This document shows positions 25,835-39,005 of a DNA stretch of 64,000 nucleotides, piece after piece; the stretch's first letter is position 1, and each line of letters opens with the position of its first letter. The position numbers and the translations under genes were made by a program. The stretch is from Ophryocystis elektroscirrha (Eukaryota; Apicomplexa; Conoidasida; Neogregarinorida; Ophryocystidae): contig JAQIFP010000004.1 of the NCBI GenBank assembly GCA_030141585.1, positions 62,001 through 126,000 of the forward strand. Reading direction: 5' to 3'. The notes beneath the pieces are model-generated. The model searched no databases, was not told the DNA's origin, and was given only the letters and a program-made list of their open reading frames with translations.

Positions 25835-28800
25835 CTATTCCGATGTGAAAAAGATCTTGGATCTAAAAAGCAAAATAGAAGTTTTTATTACATTACTTCC
25901 AAAATCAACTCTACCGCCGTCCAGTAATAATATTTCACTTTTACTCACATCCACTACAGAACTAGACTCCAAAGAAATACTATAAAAACCAACAATGTTT
26001 TAAATTTATACAATAAAAATGATAATAATTTATATAGTGTTAATATATTTTTTATATATTCTACTATTTATGCCGTACCGATAGGTTTCATTGTCAATAA
26101 TAGCAATAATTTTTCCATAACTTCCTTTATGTCGTGTACCAATTAGCTTGACCCTTGCACCAATGTGTTTGGGACGATTGTCTTTTCCATGATAGTTGGC
26201 ATTCTTTCGTTGCCAGTTGCCTCCTTTGGAGCCAGCATGGTGTTGCATTTGATTATTATGATAGTGCCCCCCACCACGATAAGGTCTCGCATGCTGTGAT
26301 TTTGATAAAGGATTACTGGGAATGGACGGGGTTGATGATATATCAAAAGCAGAAACTTTTAAGTCGTTTCCTTTACAAACAAAATAACCACCATTTACAA
26401 TCTCTTTATTGGTTAATTTTACAAAAATATGGTCTTTCCATATATGTTTAACACGCCCTGATTGATTCTTATACGGTTGGTTGACCACTGTTACACTGGA
26501 TTTGATACTAAATTGATTTCCAGACGCATCCAAAGCGTATGCAAAGGCGTTGGAACGTTTTGAAACCAATTGTGCAGACGAAAAAGTTCCTACTTTATTA
26601 TCTGTTGTTATAACAGAAAAAGCACCCCCAGGGTCTATGCGTATAATAACACCAGTATCTTGGTTTGAAAGGAGTACTAAGTCGTCAATCGAAAATCCAC
26701 TCAATGTTTTCAAACCTCCTAAACCTAAACCGGAATTTGAGCATTGCTGCAGTTCATTTAAGTTGCTTTCTATGGGACAACCCAGTTCTGGCCAAAAAAT
26801 TGTAGCTGATCCAGCTTTTAAATTAACATCTATAACTAATCCAGATTTTCCAGCATGTTGTCCTGCGATCACTTTAACGGAGTCACCGATGTCAAATGAT
26901 TTAACAATTTCATTAAATGCAGCAATAATTTTTTTATTAAGTGCGTCAATCATCACACTGACGCTTTTCTCATCGATTGAAACTACTCTTCCTTTTAACC
27001 CTGTCAATTCGGTTGATTGAAACACAACAGAGTCTCCAACAGCATAATTTGTTGTTTTAGCCGAAGGCTTGTTCAAAATAGCTGATAGACTTGCAACACT
27101 AGCTTCAATTTCAGGATTGCTTGAGTTTAAATAAAGTGAATCTAAATTAGAGAATGCTTTAATTTCTTCCGCAGTTGCCGCTACATCGTCTCCAACCAAA
27201 AAGTTACGCGGTTGCACCTTTTACAAAATAATATTCTCTATGTTAACATTACTTTTCGTAAAAGAAAACCACTGTCTTCAAAGGTTTTACCATCAAATTT
27301 AAATGTGCCTATGACAGGACCCAACTCATAATCTCCACCTTTGATTTCAATCTACAGATACAGAACATTAACGAAATGAATCACTAATTTTTACACTTAC
27401 TTCTTCTTTATTTAACAGTTTAGGAAAAGGGCGCTTAGTTTTTTTTTCGGTTGATGTTTTAAATTGTCGACTCTATATATAGCTGTGAATCACTCAACTA
27501 AAAATACCATAATCTCTTCCAGATCAAGTCTCGGTACTACGCGCACGGTAGCAGAGCTTGTTATATCATCGTACTCAACAATTTGTCCCAAATCACCAGC
27601 ATAAAGTCCTCCTCTAAACCTAACTAACTCATTCCGAGTTAAAGGTTTTTTCAACCTATTATCAAAGAGAAATCAAAATTAAAAGATTAGTTACTTAACA
27701 CCCATAGAGTATACTACAGCAACTTCGTGCGAAGGAACTATTTTTATGTTGTTTATATTGATACTTTGAAATCCAGATAAACACTCTATAATCTGACTAA
27801 CATTATCTGCTTCAACATATATTCGACCCCTTATGCCATCAGCAGCGAAGACAGATAAGATGGGGAACTGTAGTCCTTTTTCAAAAAAATGAATAGCTTT
27901 ATTCATAATATTTACAACAATTTCTTTTTCCAAAAAACCCTAGAAAGAAAAATTGATTGATATAAACGTATTTTATGAGTGCGTATATATATTAGATAAA
28001 ATGTGAGAGTTGAACTTTATTACATTTAGTATAACAAATAACACAATTATATAACTAAATATATAAATATTATGAAACGTTAATTCAATAAAAAGCCATT
28101 ACTTTGTTAGTTTGAACTACCCACAGTTTAATATTTTGAAGATTTGGCATAAGTTCTGTAAGAGTTTCACTCTGATCTTTGAAGTATGCGGAGTATTCTT
28201 CCTCTTCTTCTTCTGGTTCGGACTCCTCAATGTCTTCTTCTTCTTCTTCTATTTCAAATTCCTGATGTTGATATCTCCTTTCTAAGTCGCCGATAGTAGA
28301 AGCTAAATGTCCGACAGAATCGTGATATTCTGATTTTTCTAGGTCTCCCATAATCCTTCTACGAGCTCCAAGATCTAACTCTTTTTCAGCTGCTTGAGCT
28401 GCTGCAGCTTCATCTAATGTATCCATATCATCTTCATCATCATCTTCAAACTCATCGTCATCGCCAACAGCAGCTTCGACATCCAAATACTGTTTTCCTG
28501 TTAGACGTTGTTTCTTCTTTGTTTTATCTGTAAAAACAATTGATTTTTACACAATTTTTATGATTATTTAGCTTATAAAATGAACATAACAATAGATTAC
28601 TTTGAAATGTACTCAAATCATTGGTTTTTAATTGACGCTTTTTTTTTTTTGAACTCAAATCTTTTTTTTGGGTTTGTTCGTCGTAGTCCTCTTCTTCCTC
28701 TTCATCCTCTTCTTCATCTTCATCATAATCATCTTCTTCGTCATCTTCTTCGTCGTTTTCTTCGTCATAATCAACTGAATAAAGATCTTCATCATCGATG

Positions 28801-28910
28801 TTATTTTTATTTGGTTTGTTTAGTCTTTTATTATTTTTTGAGCCTTTTTGTGTTTCAATGGAAAGCGTCTTACTGCCATTTTGGTTGCTTTCAGAGCTAG
28901 CATTCTCCAT
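25835..28910 (-). CDS. SPT5: Transcription elongation factor SPT5
   Basis: DSIF subunit that, with SPT4, clamps RNA polymerase II. Start chosen at 28910 (MENASSESNQNG). The N-terminus is very acidic (DEEEDEEEEEDYDEQ; FEDDDEDDMDTLDEA). Then comes the lead-in LGARRRIMGDLEKSEY and an NGN domain at about 27690-28090 (NLQNIKLWVVQTNKGFLEKE, GIRGRIYVEADN, VPSHEVAVVYSMGVK). Several KOW modules fill 26030-27650 (GGLYAGDLGQIVEYDD, VIAGQHAGKSGLVIDV, LIGTRHKGSYGKIIAI). The final KOW is completed across an intron, giving NETYRISLESSS. The 3' exon ends RSKIFFTSE, stopping at 25835. The last stretch has only a short basic His/Gly/Arg-rich linker. I see no heptad-type C-terminal repeat region. Assignment is secure. 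Confidence 0.92.
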
Positions 28911-29244
28911 CGTTTTGGAAAAGAATCTTTTTGCAAATATAAACTGTGTACCTATATTCAAAGTTTGCAATATATATAGTAAATTCGCATTATTGTACGA
29001 CTTTTTTTTTAATGGTTATAAGCTAAGTACCTTCAAACTATTTTTTTTATGATGGTTTTTTTTTCAAAATACCAAATTAAATTTTATAATTTATACAAAT
29101 TCATCAATTTTAGTATAATGCTTGATTGAAACTGTAATTTTCTGAAACAATTATTAGTTTTAAGATAGAAAAGCAAAAAGTTTTTTTTTTAGTTTTAAAA
29201 CCAGTCAACGTCTGTTCCCTTATAAAACCGTCATATAAGTCTCG
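28911..29244. other. Divergent promoter region SPT5/CTP synthase, 334 bp
   Basis: AT-rich spacer between divergent genes, with several runs of 8-9 T. No recognisable element. Confidence 0.45.
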
Positions 29245-31593
<2,349 letters not shown>

Positions 31594-31915
31594 CATTTAT
31601 TCTGTGTAATTTATGAAATGTATCTGCTTTTTGTAATACAGAGTTTTTCTACTCAATAAGATAACTACTGATTTCTTTTTTAGTATTTCTATAAAACTGC
31701 ATGTAATCTGTTTATTGAAAATTTTTTTATTTGTTAACTCTTTAAGCAAAAATTTATGTATTGTAAACGCTGAAATCAAGTACAGTTATAAAGTATGGCT
31801 TATACGATAGTAAACAGCTAGACCACAATTTGTTGAAATTATAAAATTTTACTAAACAGTATTTATGTAGTATTAATTATACATAAGTATACAAGTAATG
31901 TTAAATTATTTATAG
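31594..31915. other. Intergenic spacer, 322 bp
   Basis: Between the CTP synthase stop and the start of the chorein-domain gene, same strand. AT-rich; nothing recognised. Confidence 0.45.
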
Positions 31916-32878
31916 ATGATTGATACTATACTAAGAACGTTTTTTAATCGGTATCTTCAATCATTTTTTGAACGTAAGTTTACTAAACTAAACTATTCCG
32001 CTAGCACTGAATCATGGAGCGTTAGAAGTATCGTTCGAAAATGGTGTAACTCTAAAGAATCTGAAACTTAAACCTGAAGCTATAAATTCTCGTTTGGAGG
32101 TAGCTAGTACAAATGAAATAACAAAATATTTCAGGACAATAATGTTGATTTAAAGATTTTGAATGGTGGAGTCAGTAGTATGAAAATTTTGTACACTGGA
32201 TTAACTGGGCAAGTTACTGTAAGTTTTAGTATTGAAAGCTGTAATTGTTTTCTTACGGTTATTATCTGTTGCTTCGCTTTTAGGTCCAACTAAAAGATTT
32301 AAACATTCAAATACAGCCGCATGCAATGAAAACTGTAGCTAAAGCTTTAGTTAGTGGTCTGGTAAATTTAGTTCATCCTGAAATATCCGATGATGAAAAA
32401 GCAGTCAGTGTCATAAGTGATAAATAGTTTATTTTTAGTCATCTTTGAGTCCAAAACCATATATACCATACTCTACCACAACACCGTATCATTATATAGC
32501 AACAGATTTAAATGTTGAATCAACAGTATCATGTTTGGGACATAGTAGAACAAGAAAAAGAAAAGTATACATACCGGTCTATCCAATGGAGGCAAGCTAT
32601 GATATATATTTTTATTTTCTTTATAGATGTCTAATCAAAATATTACCAATTTACCTTATAAGTACACCAATCCAATATGTAGTAATTATTCAACATGCCA
32701 TGATATATCGGTACCCGTACATCATTCCAGTTACTTTCCGCAAAGCCATGTTGCCAATCAGCCATTAAATAATTGCAACCATGAAATTGTAAATTCTAAA
32801 TTTAACCCCGCTAAATCTAACGGACAGAATTACGTTGTTTATAATAAAGTTGTTTATACCTACCCTCACAAAACATAA
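31916..32878 (+). CDS. Small stand-alone chorein_N (VPS13-type) domain protein
   Basis: Five introns. Residues 1-~95 read MIDTILRTFFNRYLQSFFEP, then GALEVSFENGVTLKNLKLKP, AINSRLEDNNVDLKILNGGV, and GLTGQVTVQLKDLNIQIQP. This is the chorein N-terminal pattern of VPS13/ATG2-type bridge lipid-transfer proteins: amphipathic start helix, then VxLxNLxLKxxAI, then a strand ending in hydrophobic-x-hydrophobic-P. The protein is only about 235 residues, whereas VPS13 and ATG2 are in the thousands. The rest is Tyr/Pro/Asn/His-rich and ends YNKVVYTYPHKT, with no further domain. Intron 32592-32626 has a GC donor (GCAAGC) and keeps the frame. Inference: membrane-contact or lipid-binding role. The next gene upstream is complete, so this does not look like a cut-off VPS13. 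Confidence 0.6.
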
Positions 32879-32941
32879 TATATTTATTTACTAATTTTTT
32901 TGAGTAGTTTATTTTTTTGTGAAAAACATTTGTATGAATTT

Positions 32942-33385
32942 TTATTTTATATGCTGAATTAATACAATTTTTGCTGCATTTATGCAGTTCTGTAAATAAG
33001 GTGATCCCTTGAAATCATCACATGGCTTATTTATATTGATTAATTGATTAGATCTCTACAAATTTATTTTTTTATTACAAAAAAAATTACATCTATAATT
33101 TGTTTTGCTGTCAAATTATTTAATGATATGTCAAGAATCTTTGCAGCTTCGGTAGAGTCGAGTTGTGTTTTGGACATTTGTTCTAGTTGCTTTAAAGCCA
33201 CTGTTGCAAAATATTTTATATATTTATCTCATACTTAAGAATTTATTAGAAAGTAACAAAGATAAATCTCTTGCAGATTTATTGAAAAACACTACTCCGT
33301 AACTCTTACATACTCTAAATTAATAAAATGTATGAATAATGACTATTAAGCACCGTAAAACTGAGCTTAACAGCAACAGATTCAT
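32942..33385 (-). CDS. PAM16: PAM16/TIM16-like mitochondrial import motor subunit (four tiny exons)
   Basis: Four exons, 33385-33354, 33314-33235, 33200-33091 and 33055-32942, total 336 nt (111 residues plus stop) with all joins in frame. No long open frame marks the gene. It reads MNLLLLSSVLRVCKSYGVV, a hydrophobic N-terminus, then TQLDSTEAAKILDISLNNLT and FKGSPYLQNCINAAKIVLIQ. The second half matches the J-like domain of PAM16: an EAxxILxxS helix, then GSxYLQ followed by a helix. The HPD tripeptide of true J proteins is absent, as expected of PAM16. Family role: partner of PAM18 that regulates mitochondrial Hsp70 at the inner-membrane translocase. Length fits (human ~125). It sits between the chorein gene and Rab1. 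Confidence 0.68.
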
Positions 33386-33665
33386 AAAAAGAAGTATTCA
33401 GTTTGAAGTTAAAACAAAATACAGTAATTTTTCTATAAAAATAAAATATACATTCGCCTGATTAATTTTCTTAAATGAGTTTCCTAAGCAATTTTTTGAA
33501 TATATCAATAATTTAAGTCATTAGCAAAATTACTAATAAAATTTATATGACAAACAATAGTGTAGCTATGTTGTTAATTTATTAACGTTTTTTTATTCAA
33601 ATAAACGTTAGTGTGGAAACGTTTGATTTTTGTGACAAAAAAAAATTATAAATTTCATGGATTGT

Positions 33666-34743
33666 TTAGCAGCATCTGATAAATTATTTGTCATAATTGT
33701 ATGTTTATAATTACCCAGAAGATGTAACCGGTTGAGCCGGGCCGAGTCGAGTTGATTGTTGTGGACGAGCTTGTGTAACATTATTTTGAATTTTTGCTTT
33801 AATTTCACTAGCCATAATAAAAAAAGCCTACATAAATTGTTACTGGTTTATTGAATATAGATGGTTTGTCTATGACTATAATTCATTTATTATTTTATAA
33901 CTATATTTACCTCTTCAACATTGTCAGATTTTTTAGCACTTGTTTCAATAAATTTGATACCATATGAATCCGCTAAAGATTTACCCTCGTCGTATGAAAC
34001 AACCTTTTATATATTTCATACATAATTAACCGACTTTTTTAGATGTAAGATCGCATTTGTTTCCAACTAATAATTTATTCACATTGTCCATAGCGTATCT
34101 AAATAATTTAATAAATATAGTTTTATTAAATTTTATGTAAATGTATTAAAAAATGAGCTTATATTCTTAAATATGTAATTGCTCAGTCTTATAAATAATA
34201 TTTTTACATTTACCGGTCAATTTCCTGCATCCAGTTACGAACATTTGAAAATGATTCAGGATCTGTAACATCATAAACTATTATAATGCCTTGAGCTCCT
34301 CGATAATATGATGAAGTAATAGTTCGAAATCGTTCTTGCCCAGCGGTGTCCCACTAAAATCCATAGTTTATATTGAGTTTAAAGTTACAATTTGAAGCTT
34401 GACAATTTTATTTTCCAAATCAATTGTTTTAATTTTCTTTATAATTGATTATTATAAATATTTATTACAAAGTCGACTCCGATGGTGCTTATATAACTGT
34501 CCGTATATGTGTCATCCTGAGTAAAAATTATTATGAACCACTTTACCGCAAATCTTAGTAACAAACAAGACTTTCCAACACCAGAATCCCCAATCAGGAG
34601 TAGTTTGAACAAGTAATCGCTAAAGAATTATATAACATAATTTTAGGCTAGAAAAAAAGCCTATATGTATATGCTAATGTCATCTATATTCAAAAAGAAT
34701 ACTTGTTTGGTATATAATTATTTTCTTACTATTCAACCTTCAT
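33666..34743 (-). CDS. RAB1: Rab1 small GTPase
   Basis: ER-to-Golgi vesicle GTPase. Start at 34743 encodes MKVEY, spliced to [20 protein letters not shown] (P-loop). Then come switch I (YISTIGVDF region), [49 protein letters not shown] and [16 protein letters not shown]. All G motifs are those of Rab1/Ypt1. The C-terminal hypervariable tail ([19 protein letters not shown]) is followed by a 39-nt intron (33676-33714). The last coding exon, 33675-33666, is only 10 nt and supplies Cys-Cys-stop, the geranylgeranylation motif. Without that micro-exon the protein would appear to lack its membrane anchor. About 200 residues. Confident. Confidence 0.95.
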
Positions 34744-35244
34744 AATAGAGTAGTATAAAATGTGATTGAGCTCCTAATGTCCTGATGACTATTTGAAAAA
34801 AGTTAAAATCAAATATGTTAGATTCTTATAATTACGCATAAAAAAATATTTTACTTCATATAGACTATTAAATTGAATTATCATACCATATTTAACTGCT
34901 ACAATCACATGTTATAATTAAAGTAAATTTTTGTCACATTTATTTCTTATGGTTATCTATTAAACATGTAATATTCAATCTTCTGTTACAAGTTTTATGA
35001 TAAGTTCTTGATAAAAGTGATGTTTATTTAATGAGATCAGTTGTAAATCGTCATTATTCAGTAAAAAATATTATAATTTTTCTTTTTTTTTTAAAAATAT
35101 GAATTCTTTTATTTATAAAAAAACTATAGAATGAAAGAACTTTTTATATGTCTATATGAATAAATTTTGTAACTTCGTAAGGTTTTGATTATTCCAAAAA
35201 ATTGTGAATTTTTTAATGTTGTGTAAAAACCATTGTTGTTCAAA
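34744..35244. other. Intergenic spacer, 501 bp, upstream of Rab1
   Basis: Between the Rab1 start and the MLO-like gene stop (both minus strand); presumably holds the Rab1 promoter. Very AT-rich with long A and T runs. No coding signal found. Confidence 0.45.
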
Positions 35245-35478
35245 TTAGAAGTTGATTATGCTGTGACTATCGTTATGTTTGGATGCCATGCCAACCATTT
35301 CATTTACTGCCTAAATTGAATAATTAGCTTATTTTATTATTACTTGAGTTATAGGAGCGATTGTGCCAATTTCGTATCGTTTTAAACCGTAAACGAATTT
35401 CTCCAAACTAACGCCGCTAGAAGCATTTTTTCTAAAAGAAAAAATTATATTATTTCAGTATTTTAAAGCTATTAAAGT

Positions 35479-35510
<32 letters not shown>

Positions 35511-38500
35511 TCAAAATGTTTAATATTTAAAATATTATAATCTTACGGATCTGCGCCAACAAGATACAATAATCTCTTGGTTTCTGTAGCACCCCATTGC
35601 TTATGTAAACGCAACTAAAATTAGATGAGTAAAAATGTTGGTTACTTCTTTGAATAATCTTTTCAATGTTGAAACATTAACAACGTCTACAGCATCCAAG
35701 GGAAAGTTGTATTTCTGATTGAGTAATTCCTAAGTAATGAAATTAGTAATATAAAAAATTTACAATTATATTATGCTCGTCCATAGGCTTTCCAGTTAGC
35801 TGTTTAGAAATTAACAAAATCAGTTTAAACTCTTCAAGAGTTATTCTGTCTTCATGATTTCTGTCAAATATGTTAAACCATTCCTTAGTGCACAAATAAA
35901 TTATAAATGTAAAGTTACATAGACGGAACTTTCTCCTTGTAGATTTAATCCTTGGTTTTTCAAAAATGAGTATAATTGACGAACATTTAAACATTGGTCT
36001 GCATCTGGGTCTAAGGATTCCCAATAAGCAACAATTTGTTTTTGAGTTTCTGGTGAAATAGAGGCAACTCTAAATGTATGGTTATATTATAATTACAAAT
36101 CATTACTGTTTGCGAAGTTCTGATTTATAGACTGAATCTTGCTTTCCTAATTCATAAAGAATTGCCTATTTTTATGATAGTGGAACGTCAAAAATAATTT
36201 TACTTCAATTCTTAAAGTGTCGATAAGAAGAACAATTCTTGCGACTGTTTGTGCTCTTTGTAATTCCCAAACCTTTATAATTATAACATTAATTAACTAA
36301 TTACCTCAATCAGTATGTCTTCTTGAATTTTTCCACCAGTGCAATTAGCTAAAGTGCAATACCATAAACATTTATAGTATAGTATAGGATGGATTAATAC
36401 ATGGACTACAACGAGACCCAATTCCCTATAAATGTAATAATCAATCATAACACATACAAGTATAATTTTTTTATGGATTCGTATTTTACGCAAATGTCAT
36501 ATAAAACTTGAGAAAAAGTCATAATTCCCAGAATAAATGCAAACTGTAAAAGTTATATTATAAAATTGTGTTAAGCTCGCTGCAATAAGCAATCAATAAT
36601 TACCTCCAAAGTTTTCATCATGATACTAGGTCCTCGTTTCCAAAAAAAAAAAAAATATTCATGACGACTGGGATACTTAGTTCCTTTAATCAATTTTGTG
36701 AAAAATCCACCCTTTGTAATTTTCGTTCTCTATAATTGATGTAAATACGTTAATATACGGTTACTTCAATTTTTTTATAAATGGGATCTACTTCAGTATA
36801 CAAACTTTTATCTTTATCTTCCGCTAATGCTTGAAGCTGAATATATTTGAGCATATCGGAAGGCAACAGCTTAGTTACAATAACATAAGCCTAAATTTTA
36901 ATAAACTTCTATAAAGAAATTACTTTAATAAATGTTGCAAAAAGCAAAAAAGTAGAAAAAGCTGAAAGCCCGGCAAATATGTAATGTAATTTAACCGGGT
37001 ATAAAGTTTTGATAACCCTAAAATTAATATTAAATGTTATTTACGCTTACGTAGAAATCAGTGTAATTATTATAAATATAATCAAAGATGTTTTTGGTAA
37101 TCGAACTAATCGGGTGGCGATCTTTAAAATGCAAGAGCGTAAGTATTCCATAAAGTTGTAAAACTGTGGGTCAAGACCTTTAAGTGTTCTAATTGAAACA
37201 GCTTCAGCAAACTCGAAACGTAAAACGCTGTATACTTTTTGGTTATAAGATGCTTTAGGTGTCATGAAGTATTCAATTGGTTTAGAGTCGTACTAAATAG
37301 AAATTTAATAAATATAAATTCGAAATTACTTGTTTTAATTTTTTACTGAAGATCCATGTAATAAAAGCAATCTCAGCTACAACTAAAACGTAGACTAATA
37401 AATAAAACTGGATTTTTGATATGAGATCGTTTTTTGAGGGATCCACGTTTATAAAATGCAAGCCAATATTGGATAACATCTATAATCATTATAATTAGGA
37501 AATTTTGTAGATAACCATTATAATTTTAATGAAGAGTTTATGAACTAATCCAAATCGAGACAGAACTTCCAAAATTGCTACCGAGATACATATAATTGTA
37601 ATAGTTCCGTAAGCTGTTTCCAAGAAATAGTGAACAAATCGTTCTCGACTCTAAAAGCCATAGACAAAACAAATAAATTGTTACATATACAGCTTTTTTT
37701 GTTAGAAGTTCCATGAAAATTTTTACAAGTAATATTAATCCAAATAAAAGTATTATTTGAGCCCCCACAAGCTGGAGTTGGTGTACAGATTTATACGCAT
37801 TAGGTTTATTGGACGTGTTATAATTTATAGAATCGTCTTCATTCTTCATTAGCCTTAATTGTCTATAAGCTTTTTTTGCAATATCAGCGCCAGCAGCGTC
37901 TTTAGGTTTTGGTGCAACAGTTGGTTTTTTGAGTATAGAAGGTTTTTGAGTTGCTGTTGAAGCAGAATTTTTGTCTGATTGGTTTGTCTCGGAAGGAGGT
38001 TTATTAGTGTCGACATCAGAATATACCGCAACTAATTTTTTTTTCATGATGTCAGAAAGTGCTTTTGAGGGTTTTTTATTCAACATTTGTGAAGTAATAG
38101 GTTCAAACAGTGGTTCTAATATTCAAAATTTATTAGTATTCATAAAACTATTACCTTTTAATTCAACTTTTGTAACTTGTGGAGAAGAATGTGAAGTATC
38201 TTTACTTGCTTCCATTTGATATTTGTCAGAACCTTTGACTTTCGGTTCTTGAGCAAGAATTTGAGATTCTATTTCATCCATGTTTATGATACAAGTTTCA
38301 GGTTTTTCACATTCTACTTTTAATTGACTTAAATTACTATTTTCTTCCACATCGCCTAAATTTCGCTTGGTTTCCTTTTTTGTACCCGTTTCTTTTCTAG
38401 CGATTTGGTTCATTTGAGTGAAATAGTCCACTGTGTCTTTTACTGTTGTTTGTATAACTTGATTGTTACAAGCTTACCATAACCGGGTCTCACAGCATCT

Positions 38501-38929
38501 TCCCAATCGTTTCCTAAAAACCACACATCATTTTTTGGAGCTTTATAATGCAGTCAAGATTTGCATGCTTTTGAATACAAAATACAGTACATAATTTAAG
38601 TTACTAAAACTTGATATTTAATAATAATTAAATAACTAATAATTAAGTTAATTGAGTAATCAAATTAATTAACTAAATATATAAATTATATATATACAAA
38701 ATAATTACATACTGTTTCTATTGCGCGGATATATTTTTTGAGTGAATTTACTCTGTAAAGGAAAAAATAAAAAATTGTAATTGCAATTGTTAATAAAGCA
38801 ATCATTTTTATTACTTTAGCGTCAGCTCCGTCCATACATTCTGTCAAGAAGACTTTTAATGAAAGCAAGCCCTAATAGAGTTTAGATTATCAAAACAATT
38901 ACATAAAATATGCATATACGAGTTTTCAT
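35245..38929 (-). CDS. MLO-like polytopic membrane protein with C-terminal EF-hands
   Basis: About fifteen small exons. The start at 38929 encodes a hydrophobic leader (MKTRICIFY) spliced to a first TM (KVIKMIALLTIAITIFYFFL). A long polar Lys/Ser/Thr/Pro loop follows (38430-37800), then several TM segments. Between them lie YSVLRFEFAEAVSIRTLKGL and YEYFFFFWKRGPSIMMKTLE, which sit where MLO proteins have RHGFIxxH/FDFxKYxxR and the FWFxxPxxxLxLIHF stretch. The cytosolic C-terminus carries two EF-hand loops: DPDADQCLNVRQL, and DRNHEDRITLEEF with Asp at position 1 and Glu at position 12. The stop at 35245 ends NDSHSIINF. MLO proteins are membrane proteins with calcium/calmodulin links in plants. 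The EF-hands are clear; the MLO relationship is a pattern match. The join near 38550-38710 is unresolved. Confidence 0.55.
35480..35503. repeat. (AT)n microsatellite in intron
   Basis: About 12 TA units within an intron of the MLO-like gene. Confidence 0.9.
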
Positions 38930-39005
38930 GATTGTTTAAAAAAAAATTATAAAAGGTAAAACAAATTGAGATTATAGTGGCATGCAGGAGAAACCAATCT
39001 ATTTA

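Noticed and set aside
26550..27020. 156-codon plus-strand open frame
   Set aside because: Antisense shadow of the SPT5 KOW region; low-complexity composition and no family features.
28580..28900. His/Leu-rich plus-strand frame
   Set aside because: Complement of the poly-acidic N-terminus of SPT5.
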